Shown here: piece by piece, positions 1-10,132 of the stretch | Layout of the letters: the number at the start of each line of letters is the position of its first letter | Position numbering within the stretch: position 1 is the stretch's first letter | NCBI RefSeq assembly: GCF_031755915.1 | Contig: NC_083387.1 | Location: forward strand, 19,923,001 to 19,987,000 | From: Ziziphus jujuba | Lineage: Eukaryota > Streptophyta > Magnoliopsida > Rosales > Rhamnaceae | Direction: 5' to 3' | DNA length: 64,000 nucleotides | The notes under the pieces: model-generated | Told to the model about the DNA's origin: nothing | The model's database searches: none | The model's input: only the letters and a program-made list of their open reading frames with translations | Program-made: the position numbers and the translations under genes

Positions 1-1
1 A

Positions 2-736
2 GAAAGCCCCAGCAATAGAAGGCCTTAACCACCTTCCCCGAATGACAATAGTGGTAGGTTCTTTAGGCCTACCAATCTCACAAGACTTGGGGGAGGTGAC
101 AACAAGAAATCTTCGAGCACAAGAGACCTTTCACCGTAGAACCCTAATGCATTCGGGTTTAGACCCGGACCTATGACATGTTTCTTATGTAATGGTCCCC
201 ACAGAGTTGCCAAATGCCCTCATAGGACTACTCTTAATGCTTTACAAGCATCTATTCGCTCCCAAGAGCAGGAGGGCGGGCGAGAAGAGGCAGTAAAAGA
301 GCGAGAAGATTGCGCCTAAGTGGGGGCGTTGAGATTCTTGAATGCCCTTAATGGACAGGTCGTTCAGGCCAAGAAGACCAATTAGAAATGTCTTATGTTC
401 GTGGACGTAGCAATAAATGGGAAGGCTGCAAAGAGTGTGATGGTGGACACGGGTGCCACCAATAACTTTTGCTTAGAAAATGAAGCTCGAAGGTTAAGCT
501 TACGCTTGCAAGGGGATGCAGGGTAAATGAAAGCGGTAAACTCCAAAGCCTTACCTACGGTGGGCCTAGCGAAGCAAGTGCCTCTCAAGTTAGGAACTTG
601 GGAGGACCGGGTGGATTTGATTGTAGTACCAATGGATGACTTTGATGTCATCTTGGGACTGGACTTCCTAGTGAAGAAGAAGGCAATCCCAACTCTCGCC
701 GCTAACAGCCTGTTGATGATGGGGGAACAAACATGA
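2..736 (+). pseudogene. gypsy gag C-terminus and protease remnant
   Basis: A retroviral-type zinc knuckle with spacing C-x2-C-x3-H-x4-C is read in frame 2 at about 179-226 (CFLCNGPH then RVAKC). It would bind element RNA in the capsid. The protease follows from about 395, with the active-site motif VDTGATNNF at 443-469. A conserved C-terminal protease segment containing DVILGLDFL is at about 644-676. In-frame stops at 317-319, 383-385, 524-526 and 734-736 break the reading frame. The frame itself is kept across these stops, so the damage here is point mutation and not indels. Confidence 0.85.
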
Positions 737-805
737 GTAGTTCCCGTACAGAGGAAGCAATTGAATAACTCCAAATTTCTATCGGCTCTCTAATTCAAGA
801 AAGAG

Positions 806-1657
806 GTGAGACGCAAAAAACCCTCTTACATAGCATTGGTGATGGCAAATGAGGGTGAAGATGATGAAACAACCCCATCTATGTTGCTAGATGCCTTGAA
901 ACCTTTTGAAGATGTGATGCCAGACAACTTACCGAAGAACCTACCTCCTCGAGATATCTACCATAAAATCAAACTAATACTGGGAGCAAAACCTCCAGCA
1001 AAAGCGCCCTATCCAATGGCCCCGCCTGAGCTGACAGAACTACGGAAGCAACTCATGGAGCTTTTGGAAGCAGGGTTCCTAAGACCCTCGAAGGCACTTT
1101 ATGGCACTCCAATATTATTCCAAAAGAAGAAAGATGGAAATTTGCACCTATGCGTAGATTACTGAGCACTGAACAAGGTCACGGTGCGAAACAAATACCC
1201 GATCCCTTTAATAGCCGACTTGTTCGACCAGCTAAGTGGAACCAAATTCTTCACCAAATTCGATTTGAGATCAGGGTACTACCAGGTGAGGATTGCTGAG
1301 GGAGACAAAGAGAAAACCACCTGCCTCACGTGGTATGGAGCTTTCGAATTCCTAGTGATGCCTTTTAGGTTGAAGAATGCACCGGTAACATTTTGCACTT
1401 TTATGAAGCAGGTATTCCGAGACTTCCTTGACAAATTTATGGTGGTGTACCTAGATGACCTTGTAATCTTTAGCCCTACCTTGGAAGAACATGTTGAACA
1501 CATTTTAATGGTATTTAAGAGACTTCGAGAAAATCAATTATTTGTGAAGAATGAAAAATGTGCATTTGGCAAGAGACGAATTAAATTTATAGGACATATC
1601 ATCGAGGAGGGGAAGATCCGTATAGACATGGAGAAGGTAAAAGCCATCCAAGAATGA
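806..1657 (+). pseudogene. gypsy reverse transcriptase remnant
   Basis: Two blocks in one frame (806-1165 and 1184-1657) make up a Ty3/gypsy reverse transcriptase, the enzyme that copies element RNA into DNA. The N-terminal block ends at CVDY followed by a stop where the family normally has Arg (CGA to TGA). The next block starts with NKYPIPLI and carries the catalytic YLDDLVIF (YxDD) at about 1448-1471. The block ends at 1655-1657 in a stop where Trp is usual (TGG to TGA). The catalytic motif is intact, but the two stops make the protein non-functional. Confidence 0.92.
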
Positions 1658-1672
1658 AAAACTCCCTCTAAT

Positions 1673-2413
1673 GTGAAAGAACTTAGATCATTTCTGGGAT
1701 TGGAAAATTACTATCGTCGCTTCGTCAAAGGGTACTCAAAGAAAGCAACTCCCTTAACAGAATTGCTAAAGAAGGATGTGCCTTGGGAGTGGAAGAAGGA
1801 ATGCAAGGGCGCATTTAAGAGTCTAAAAGAAGCTATGATGAATGACCCGGTACTGACCCTTCTAGACATCATAAAACCCTTTGAAGTCCAAACCAATGCA
1901 TCTGACTTCGCTTTAGGTGGAGTCCTACTACAAGATGGTCATCCTGTCGCCTACGAAAGCAGGAAGTTATCAGTGGCCGAAAGAAACTACAAGGCTCAAG
2001 AAAAGGAGATGCTTGCCGCGATGCATTGTCTAAGAACTTGGAGATACTATTTATTGGTGTCAAGTTTTGTAGTAAAGATTGCTAACTCAGTTGTCAGTCA
2101 CTTTCTCACACAACCAAAACTAACCCCAAAACAAGCTCTTTGGCAGGAATTCATTGCGGAATTTGACCTTCATTTCGAGCACAAAGGAGGGGTAAAAAAC
2201 CAGGCGACAGATGCCCTAAGTCGTAAGATGGAGCTCGCGGCATTAAGGGTGTTGGCCAACATGGCTGCGAGTACTATCACGACTACGATGCGAGAACTGA
2301 TAAAGCAGCATCGAGGGGGAGCAATGTGCACAGAATATCCTCAAACTGTGCAAGGAGGGAAAAACCTGTTAATTTTGGGAGGAGGATGGCTTGCTGTGGA
2401 CAAAAGGAAATAG
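1673..2413 (+). pseudogene. gypsy RT connection and RNase H remnant
   Basis: This block starts with the RT thumb motif [12 protein letters not shown] and runs into RNase H ([18 protein letters not shown], about 1882-1935). Family members have Asp where this copy has Asn (TN instead of TD), and the later conserved Asp of the VKTDN-type motif is also missing (VKIAN). Two catalytic carboxylates of RNase H are therefore lost. The stretch ends in an out-of-frame stop at 2411-2413, where a frameshift moves the similarity into frame 3. Confidence 0.88.
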
Positions 2414-3248
2414 GTTATTTGTTCCAAAGATCGGAGACCTAAGTAATATGTTAATGCGAGAATGCCATGACACGCTGTGGGCTGAACATCTGGGGTGGCA
2501 AAGGACATATGCCTTAATCAAACAGGGATACTATTGGCCATAGATGCGCGATGATATTATGGATTACATCCGAACCTGTCTTGTGTGCCAGCAGGACAAA
2601 GTTGAGAGGCAGAAACCACCAAGGTTGCTGGAACCTCTATTCATCCTGACCCACCCATGGTAGAGCGTGTCGATCGATTTCATCACCGATCTTCCAAACA
2701 TAGGAGATCTCTCGAATATTTTGGTTATTATGGATTGATTCTCAAAATATGCAACCTTCATCCCAGTCTAGAAATATTGTACGGCCAAGGAGACTGCTCA
2801 GTTATTCTTCAAATTTATGGTGAAGTATTGGGGTGTGCCCCGACACATTATCAGCGATAGAGATGCAAAGTTTATAGGGTCTTTCTGGGTGGAACTATTC
2901 AAACTTTTTGGGTCCCAACTTAACATCTCCTCCAGTTATCATCCGTAAACGGTAGGGCAGACGGAAGGATTCAACAGCATGTTGGAGGAATACCTACGAC
3001 ATTTTTTTAGTGCAAACCAGAAGAATTGGGTGCAACTCCTTGATGTAGCTCAATTTTGTTTCAACGCCCAAAAAGGATCTCCCACGAGTAAGTGCCCATT
3101 TGAAATAGTTAATGGCCAGAGGCCCTTACTTCCACACACAGTCGATGAGTATCAAGGCAAGAACCCAAGGGCTTCCAACTTCACTAAGGAGTGGAAGAAC
3201 AACATGGAGATAGTCAGGCCTACTTGGAGAAGGCGGCAAATCGAATGA
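2397..3248 (+). pseudogene. gypsy integrase remnant
   Basis: Read in frame 3 from about 2397, this is a retroviral-type integrase that would insert the cDNA. The HHCC zinc domain is visible as CHDTLWAEH and CLVCQQDK (to about 2600). The first catalytic Asp follows in SIDFITDLP (about 2667-2695) and the second in SDRDAKF (about 2850-2870). The segment with EEYLRHFF continues to about 3210. Stops interrupt it at 2541, 2661, 2736, 2769 and 2946, several at normally Gln or Trp codons. A further frameshift near 3210 ends the block. Confidence 0.88.
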
Positions 3249-3750
3249 AAAAATGGGTAGACAAAGAACAGAGACTCTTGGAGTTCAATGTGGGAGATAT
3301 GGTGATGGTCAACCTAACGCGAGAGCAATTTCGCTAGCTGAGGGATAGAGAACCCAGATTGATGAAAAAGTATGAGGGACCAATGCCGATTATTGCCAAA
3401 GTAGGGAGGGCGTCATATAATGTGGTTACCCTAGGATGGATGAGAGTGCATCCAGTGTTCCACGTTAGCAATCTTAAGCCATACTACGCAGACAAGAAGG
3501 ATCCAACGTGCAACATTCCACCAAAAGCCGAAGTCAAAACCAAACTGCCGAAGACAACGAAGGAAGTGGAGGAGATCCTTGCAGAAAGAACCAGACACAT
3601 GCATCGATAGCCAGTACGAGAATACCTCATCAAGTGGAAGGGGCTAGGAGAAGAAGAAACAAGTTGGGAGAAGGAAGTCAACTTGGCACCCTACAAGCAG
3701 CAAATCAAGGAGTTCAAAGCAGTTGAGTCGTCGACGGCATCGATAAAATG
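3210..3750 (+). pseudogene. gypsy integrase C-terminus with chromodomain
   Basis: Frame 2 resumes after about 3210 with the integrase GPY/F region (KYEGP, about 3368-3382; VHPVFHVSNLKPYY, about 3449-3489). A chromodomain follows after a stop at 3608-3610, with EYLIKWKGLGEEETSWEKE at about 3620-3677. A TGA ends it at about 3750. Chromodomains in this position target chromovirus integration to particular chromatin and define the clade. Two in-frame stops (about 3335 and 3608) break the block. Confidence 0.85.
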
Positions 3751-3762
3751 ACCGGGGGAGGA
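3751..3762 (+). promoter_or_regulatory. Polypurine tract of the gypsy element
   Basis: The purine-rich stretch ACCGGGGGAGGA lies directly before the LTR start (TGTAAGAG). This is the normal place for the plus-strand primer of reverse transcription. Confidence 0.8.
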
Positions 3763-4281
3763 TGTAAGAGTCACACATATACCTCTGCATTTTAATTGTA
3801 AATACCAAGCTAAGTTCATCCAGAGTCATTAGTCAAGCCCATGGTCGCTTGGATTTCTAGCTTTTGTTATACGAAATAGTGCCATTATAATTCCTCGCAT
3901 ATTTCGGTGTATATTCCTGTCAGAATCAAAATGACTAAATAAGCTCTTTATAAGGGGGTGGCTAGCTGGCGAGTTGTTGGGCTAGACCACTAGCATAGGT
4001 GAGAACTTTTAATAGCATGCTTGTAAACCTCTCTGCTGTTCTCTCCATCGAGACCGAATAAAACAAATGCATTTCCATTCAATTGTGTTGTTGCCTTGTT
4101 TGCTTTCCCTTTTTCTAATGATTGTGACTACATATTGTAATGCTTGCTTGGTGCTTGCACAATACTAATATCGTGTGGGTTATTTCCTTGCGAGGGACAT
4201 TAACGGTTGGCTTACTAACCGCGAGGGGTGAGTAAGCACCACACGGCCCCGTTGCATACCTAGAATGGTGGGACCGTGACA
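3763..4281 (+). repeat. 3' LTR of the gypsy element
   Basis: The LTR begins TGTAAGAGTCACA next to the polypurine tract and ends GGGACCGTGACA, giving TG...CA termini and a length near 519 bp. A TATA-like CTTTATAAGGGG is near 3942, and AATAAA near 4060 is a possible poly(A) signal. The right border is inferred from the TG/CA rule and from host-like coding sequence that starts at 4282. The 5' LTR is outside the window, so the ends could not be compared. Confidence 0.75.
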
Positions 4282-5558
4282 CTTGGCATGGGTATGACCC
4301 TTACTTTCAATGACCTTTGCGGTGCTTTAGCTATGCCTAAGGAATTAGCATCTAGTTCTTTTCTCCAGTATTCGATGAGTTTCATTTGTTGGGTCAAATT
4401 GTTCACTGATTTTGTTCTATCTCTTTACTGTTAATGCTAATTTTGATCATTTTAAAAGTCAAAACATGTTGGCTTTATGCCCATTGACATCTCTTTGACT
4501 ATTTTGAACTTAAAGCATATGAAATTTGTGGACTTCACATTTAATTGCAATTAGAAATTGACTCAAGATTTAGTTTGTTGATCCTTCTTAGTTAGCCTCT
4601 GTATTGTAGGTTTCTGAAGCTTGATTTGGATTTTGTTATCTTTCCAGCTTTTATTTAGCAATTAGAAGAGTTTTTGTTTCCTTAAAGTAGAAGATAGGTT
4701 ATATGAGCTACAATTTGGACATATTCATAGAAGGTGTCAAGTTGATAATTCACAATTTTGAACTCCTTTTCATATATTATATTTCTTCAAGCATTAGAAT
4801 TTGGATAATGATAAATGGAGATTTGGATAATGATAAATGGAGATTTGGATAATGATAAATGGAGGCTATTCTTATTTTCCAATCCTCCTCAGCAATGTTA
4901 TATTTCATCACACTTGGTGAATATGCTATCTATGATAGCCTTCTCTTGCTCATGCTCTTGAGTCTCTTCATAATGTTATTTGATAGCATCATATCCCTTA
5001 ACTCTAGGTTGGACATCTATAGGCAACCACTACTTTATTTTTATGCATTTGCTACCATAGGTTCAAAAAGAAAAGAAAAGAAAAAAAAAAACTTTAACAG
5101 TTACTTGGCCAGTTAAGGAAGCCATACCTTTCTGAATGCTGAATGTTAAATGTTGATTATGTGTCATTACTATTGCTAATAAAAAGGAAAATGTTTATTT
5201 TCTTTTTTGGAAAATTTGCTTCTAATTAAAGTATAATAGTGATTTGGGTGCAAGTGATGCCAATATCAGGATTTCTTATTAGCAAGCTTCTAAATTTGCC
5301 ATCCCATTATGCAGCTGGTTTAATATTGGTTGGGTGCTGCCCGAGCATTGGGTCTGCTAATCATTTTTGACATACCTTCTAATACATTTTTCAAGCCTCT
5401 TTATTTATTACTGTTTTGACTTGATGGCTGCAGGCACATCTAGTAACATCGTGACATATATTTTTTTGATCATAAGATCTGATGACTTTATTTTTTCAGT
5501 GGAAATGCAGCACTCTCAGTTTTAATGATGGCAGTAAGCACTTTAGCAGCTGCAAATG
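4282..5558 (+). pseudogene. BASS-family transporter gene fragment
   Basis: Several pieces match the bile acid:sodium symporter (BASS) family of plastid-envelope metabolite transporters. Piece 1 (4282-4375) reads GMGMTLTFNDL and ALAMPKELAS. Piece 2 (about 5255-5345) reads MPISGFL and HYAAGLILVGCCP. Piece 3 (about 5432-5461) reads GTSSNIVTY. Piece 4 (about 5500-5552) reads GNAALSVLM and STLAA. The gaps look like retained introns with decayed splice sites; an ATGAGT stands where a GTGAGT donor would be expected at 4372. The exons before and after are absent. This is a non-functional partial copy, probably carried by the CACTA element ending at 6642. Confidence 0.8.
4799..4864 (+). repeat. Three tandem copies of a 22-bp unit
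   Basis: The unit beginning ATTTGGATAATGATAAATGG occurs three times head to tail. It lies in the intron-like gap of the BASS fragment. Confidence 0.95.
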
Positions 5559-5624
5559 TGTGTGATTGCTAATGTTTGTCCAGATACTGTTGATGAAGCT
5601 TTTGCTCTAATCCCATCCTTGAAG
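5554..5624 (+). pseudogene. NRPD4/NRPE4-like exon fragment
   Basis: This exon-like piece reads MCVIANVCPDTVDEAFALI followed by PSLK and ends at an AAG|GT donor. It resembles the fourth-largest-subunit family (RPB4-like; NRPD4/NRPE4) of plant RNA polymerases IV and V. It is fused within a few bases to the end of the BASS fragment (STLAA), in the same orientation but another frame. No other exon of the gene is visible. The match rests on one short exon recalled from family knowledge, so a database search is needed to fix the parent gene. Confidence 0.6.
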
Positions 5625-6109
5625 GTCCGTATTGAAGTCTATCAAAATGGAATCAAATTACTTTGTTGCTTTCACATTATATAATTAAGACAACAACGAT
5701 AGCATCTTAAAATGGTATGTATGTTTTCGATTGAACAGCAGAAGATAGGCTTTTTCACAAATCATAGCCTAGCAAAGTACTGGATACCTATCTTAATATG
5801 CTCTGCAAAATCTTCTAGTATATTTCATTTTCCTCCATCTCCATCAGCTGCTTGTTGATTGTTGACATTTTTTATTTTATTGTAGTAAATTTATAAAATT
5901 TAGTAACACATATGTTCATATTTACTATTAATGATATGGACTATCTCTTTTGTTTAATTATTTTTATACAATATGAATATTTTTATAATATTTGTATTAG
6001 TAAAAACAACTGAAAAAAATTACAGGGAAATACAATTAGAATAAAATTTACAAAATTAGATTATTTGCAATATTTTTAAGAAAATTAAAAAAAAAATTAA
6101 AATGACCTT
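5625..6109. other. AT-rich stretch inside the putative CACTA element
   Basis: Apart from the intron-like sequence following the RNA-polymerase-subunit fragment, I see no gene or clear repeat here. Confidence 0.5.
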
Positions 6110-6642
6110 TGCTGGAAAAACTTAGTTTTGTCGTAAAAATATAATTACCAACCAATAAATTCCTCGGTAAAAGCTTTGATATTTACCAAGAACTATTGTT
6201 GACAAGAAAATTTCATCGCTAAAAGTTGAACACTTTGTTGAAAAACTTGTTGCCGACAAAGCCATTTTGCTGCCAAAAAATCCTTTGCCGACAATTTTTA
6301 CTTTTGACGGAAAAGTATTTATTACTGACAAGATACATTCATCGCTAATTAAATTTTTACCAACATAAAAAATAGTTTTCCAAATGCTCTATTTTGTCGC
6401 CAAAATCTTTTACTAACAATTTTGTATTTGATGGAAATAGGTTTTGGCAAGGAAATTAAATTTTTTGTTGGCAAAAGTATTAGCCGAGAAAAATTAAAAA
6501 TTTATCGGTAAATACAATTGCAGGAGGCATAGGCGACGGAATTGCCGACAATTTTTTTTTTTGTCAGTAAGTGTCTTACCGACGAATTTTATTTTTTTCC
6601 AACAAAACAGTTTTGTCGGTAAAAGGTAAATTTCTTGTAGTC
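6110..6642 (+). mobile_element. CACTA transposon end with subterminal repeats
   Basis: The stretch contains many short repeats in both orientations built on TTTTGTCGGTAA and TTGCCGACAA (for example near 6250, 6290, 6540, 6575 and 6612). Such subterminal motifs are the transposase binding sites of CACTA elements. It ends AAATTTCTTGTAGTC at 6642, which is the inverse of the CACTA terminus CACTACAAGAAA with its last G changed to C. The opposite end was not found; it may lie before the window or have been removed by the gypsy insertion. No CACTA transposase is seen, so this is a non-autonomous or deleted element. Confidence 0.7.
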
Positions 6643-6647
6643 TTTTC

Positions 6648-6719
6648 TGTTTTATTATTATATTATATTATATTACTTTTATTATTTATTAATTATTTTA
6701 TATATATATATATATATAG

Positions 6720-6751
<32 letters not shown>

Positions 6752-7049
6752 AAATAAATTGGGAATGAGATACTAGTGATAATATATGATACACATATTG
6801 AATGATTAGGGTTTTGAGGTGTCTATGATACGTGAAAACCTAAGGGAGAAAGGCTAGAAAGGAGTGTGTTCATTTGGCACTAATCCTATGTTACTCCTGT
6901 GTTTTGTTTTGGAGTTAGATTTAAAGACTGATAAATCAATAGCTGTGCTTGAAGGTTAGTATATCATATTCTAAATACAGTTATAATTTATGTGTAGATC
7001 TATTGAATTTGGTAGTGTTTTAGTTGCTCATGCTATGATTGTACTAACA
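6648..7049 (+). repeat. Probable 5' LTR of a copia element
   Basis: The segment ends ACTAACA directly before a tRNA-Met-type primer site, so its right border is firm. Its first 140-150 bp (poly-TTA, an AT dinucleotide run, then AAATTGGGAATGAGATACT) match 14885-15022 about 8.2 kb downstream. The left border near 6648 is only inferred and abuts the CACTA end. A TA microsatellite at about 6696-6747 lies inside it. Confidence 0.6.
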
Positions 7050-7051
7050 AT

Positions 7052-7064
7052 TGGTATCAGAGCC
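7052..7064 (+). promoter_or_regulatory. Copia primer-binding site
   Basis: TGGTATCAGAGCC is the classic sequence complementary to the 3' end of plant initiator tRNA-Met. It is used to start minus-strand synthesis in most Ty1/copia elements. Confidence 0.9.
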
Positions 7065-7142
7065 AAGATACACAAATTCATAAACTGTATTTTTTTTATG
7101 TGTATTTTATGTGTTTTGTATTGTGGAAGCATTGGGACTCTA

Positions 7143-10132
7143 TGTAACACCCCGTCCCAAAGTACAACGGAAGTTTTCCAACTTTGACCGAGGTTGACCG
7201 TTGACCGTTGACCAAAGGGGGTCAAAGTTGACTTTTTGACTCGGATGGAATTATAGGTTGACTGAGGTACCTTTACGAAGTACACGTTGGCACGAGTTCG
7301 TAGACTAGTAGCACGTTGAAAATGGAGCTACGGTTTGAAAGTTATGAGCAAAACAAGTTGGGGTCCAAATTGTCCAAGGGTGCCGGAGTTGACTTTTTAT
7401 TCATGCAAAGTTGAGCTTTGACTCATGCATGGTTGTGAAGTACTCATCGATATGAATCTGTAGACTAGTGGCACATCCGATTTGGACATGTGGTTTGAAA
7501 GTTATGGACTTGTAGAGTTTTTCAAATACTGTATTATTTTAATATTATTTTTAAACGTGTAACGATGTGACACGTGTGACTTAATAAATGTGACCATGTG
7601 TCACCATGTTGAGATGCCACATGTCAACCATGCTTAATACCAAATTATTATTTTATTGTTATTTTATATAATAATATTAATTTTAATATTATTTAATTAA
7701 TTTTAAATTTATTTCCTTTTATTTCTTTTTCTTTCTTTTTCTTTTTTTTCTTTTCCCCCACGTGGGAAAAAAGGGGACCCAGCCCGATTCCTCTTCTTCT
7801 TCCTTCTTCTTCTTCTTCTCTTTTCTTTTCTTCTCTCCCTCGGGTCCACCGGCCTTCACAAATTCCGGCCACCCATTGCCCACACGCGCCGGCCAGTGAT
7901 GAGCGGAGGGAGGAGGCGAGCTCGGCCGTAAAATTTCACCGTCACCGCCCGCCGAACGAGCCCAGATCGAGTCGGAGAAGCCGCCGACCGAAAAATTTTC
8001 TCTCTCCTCTTTTTTTGTGTTTTCCGGCCAGCCCAGTCCAAATTGCCACCCCTCTCTCCCTATTTTGGGTCCTCTGAGTTCAAATATGGCTTCCAATTTT
8101 CAAAATTCGAAGCGGTTTGCGAGATACGAGGAGATCAAAATCGGCCAAAGCTTTCCGGCCAAATTCCGGCCATCACCGGCGGAATTGGGGTCAATGGAGA
8201 CCGGTAATGCGTTCCTCATTCCACAAGCTTCGATTCGGTATATTATTCGACAATTTTGGTTAACGTTTGTGTTTGACCCCCCCCCCCCCCGGGTACCGGG
8301 TATTATTTATCCGAATAAAATATTAATTTATTTGACTGTGTGTGAATTGTGTTCTAGGAGCACGAGTGAGTTGTGGAATTGATCCCATGGTGGATCGTGG
8401 TTTAATTGCGTGCTCCAGGTGAGTGACCCACCTTCAAATTAATTTCGGGAATTAAATTTGTGAATATTTGGTGTGAATTGAATATTTGAAAATTATATTC
8501 TATGTGTCAAATATTTAATTCATTATTGTGGAAATTATTGGTGGATTTATTTTGATTAAAGAAAATATGCTTTATACAAATTTATGCCATGTGAAAATTA
8601 TTTTATGGTATTGAGAATCTTGGAATTTAATTATATATGAAATTCTTGTGGTTTTAACATTATTTGGGTATGATTTGATTTTTAAATATTTCAAGGAAAA
8701 TATTTGTTTATGTTGGTGACTTCAATTTTTATAAGTATGCCCCTGGAATATTATGTGATTTAATTTATGATATTTCAAAAATATTTATGCTATTGGGAAA
8801 AATTGAATATTTAAATTGGTGGATTTGAGAGCTGTTGGATTTGAAAATTATGGAATTTATGCGATGAATTTATGACGATGATTATAAAAGAATTGTGGAA
8901 AATTTACGGGGTTTAATTGGATGGAATAAGCCCGGTATGTTATGGAAAATTTGAGATTTTGAGATATAAAATAAATGTGTTGATTTATGATTTTTAGATG
9001 CACCATACACGTACTGGTGTTCTGTTTATATGTGATATGGTTAGTGTGCACACGGATGTGATTAGCGCGCGGGTGGGTGTGAGTAGTGCGCAGGTGATTT
9101 TATGGGGTTGTCCTGTGTTTGCCATTGGATGAGGGTAGGCCGCCCTTCCATGGCCGGGACACCTGTTTGCAGCGGCGCGGTGGGATGCCACGCGACCGTA
9201 TGCCGGTTTCTCTCTATAACCTCCTGTCTGGCGGTACCGTGGGACGCTGGGGACTGTTGGCGCCACTGGTATATAGTGGGTGCATCAAGTGATTTTCAGA
9301 ACTGGGATTTTAAAATAAATATTTTGGAATTAAAAATAATTAATATTGCTTTTGGTATTTGTTCGAGTGGGGATTTTAAATTGGTTTAATTTTTCCTTTA
9401 CTTAATTATTCAATAAATTAATTTCTTTTAATTATAATTTTTGGATTCTTGACTTATTATATTTTATTTGATATTTAGTTGAATAAATTGATTCCTTGGT
9501 TTTCGGGGATTACGAATAAAGGGTTTTGTGAAAAGGTTTTAAAAGGGGAACTTTTCCAACCGAGAGAATTGTAAGGATTTTGAGAGAAATTATTATTTCC
9601 AATTAATTATCATTTATCTACTTTATTACCGTGGTATTATAATTGTATAGTAGATAGGGTTACTCACTGAGATGATTAGCATCTCACGTTTTTAAATTTC
9701 GTTCCCCTAGGTCCAGGTTGGGAGACGTTGATTGTCCTGGGCGAGCCCAACGTCTCAGTTCGTTGCCGAAAGTCCAAGAAGTATTTCTTCCCTTTTTCCT
9801 CTCCATCTTGTATTGTTTCCTTATCTGTCATTTTATTAATTCCACATGTAATTGTATAATGCTCTGTATACTGTATTGGACATGTAGTTATTATTTATGC
9901 ACTGAGTTGCTGTTATTCTTTGAAGTGCTGTAAATTTGTGGAATCAATTTGTAGTATTGTGGGAGGAATAAGGGGATGAATATAGAAGTGTGTTTTCAGT
10001 GTAGGAAATTTTTGGTTAGTCCTACCCTTAGGGGAGGTGCTGCCGGATTTTCCGTTGGAAGGTTCGGTGGTATTTCCATGGGATCAGGGCTTGTCTAGGG
10101 TTCCGGGGAGGAATTCTGGACGGGTCTTGACA
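7143..10132 (+). repeat. Large solo LTR of a gypsy-type element
   Basis: The segment starts TGTAACACCCCGTCC and ends GGACGGGTCTTGACA, giving TG...CA borders with matching inverted ends (GGACGGG pairs with CCCGTCC). Its length is 2990 bp, and no internal region or second LTR adjoins, so it is a solo LTR left by recombination. Long LTRs starting TGTAACACCCCG are typical of Tekay/Del-type chromoviruses. A pyrimidine-rich GC block lies at about 7740-8290, including a run of 14 C at 8277-8290. Flanking pentamers are CTCTA and TTTTA, so the target duplication is not clean. Short open frames inside it are chance. Confidence 0.8.

Larger units (their letters stand above)
1..4281 (+). mobile_element. 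Ty3/gypsy chromovirus, 3' portion, decayed
   Basis: The order gag zinc knuckle, aspartic protease, RT, RNase H, integrase, chromodomain, polypurine tract and LTR is that of a Ty3/gypsy chromovirus. The 5' LTR, primer site and most of gag lie before the window. Coding similarity runs in frame 2 to about 2396, frame 3 to about 3210, then frame 2 again, so there are at least two frameshifts. In-frame stops also occur, at 317, 383, 524, 734, 1163 and 1655 in the first part and 2541, 2661, 2736, 2769 and 2946 in the integrase part. Many are explained by C-to-T or G-to-A changes. The element cannot encode its own proteins. Confidence 0.93.

Noticed and set aside
7719..8382. Open frames on both strands in the GC-rich part of the solo LTR
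   Set aside because: They arise from pyrimidine-rich LTR sequence between clear LTR borders, not from a gene.
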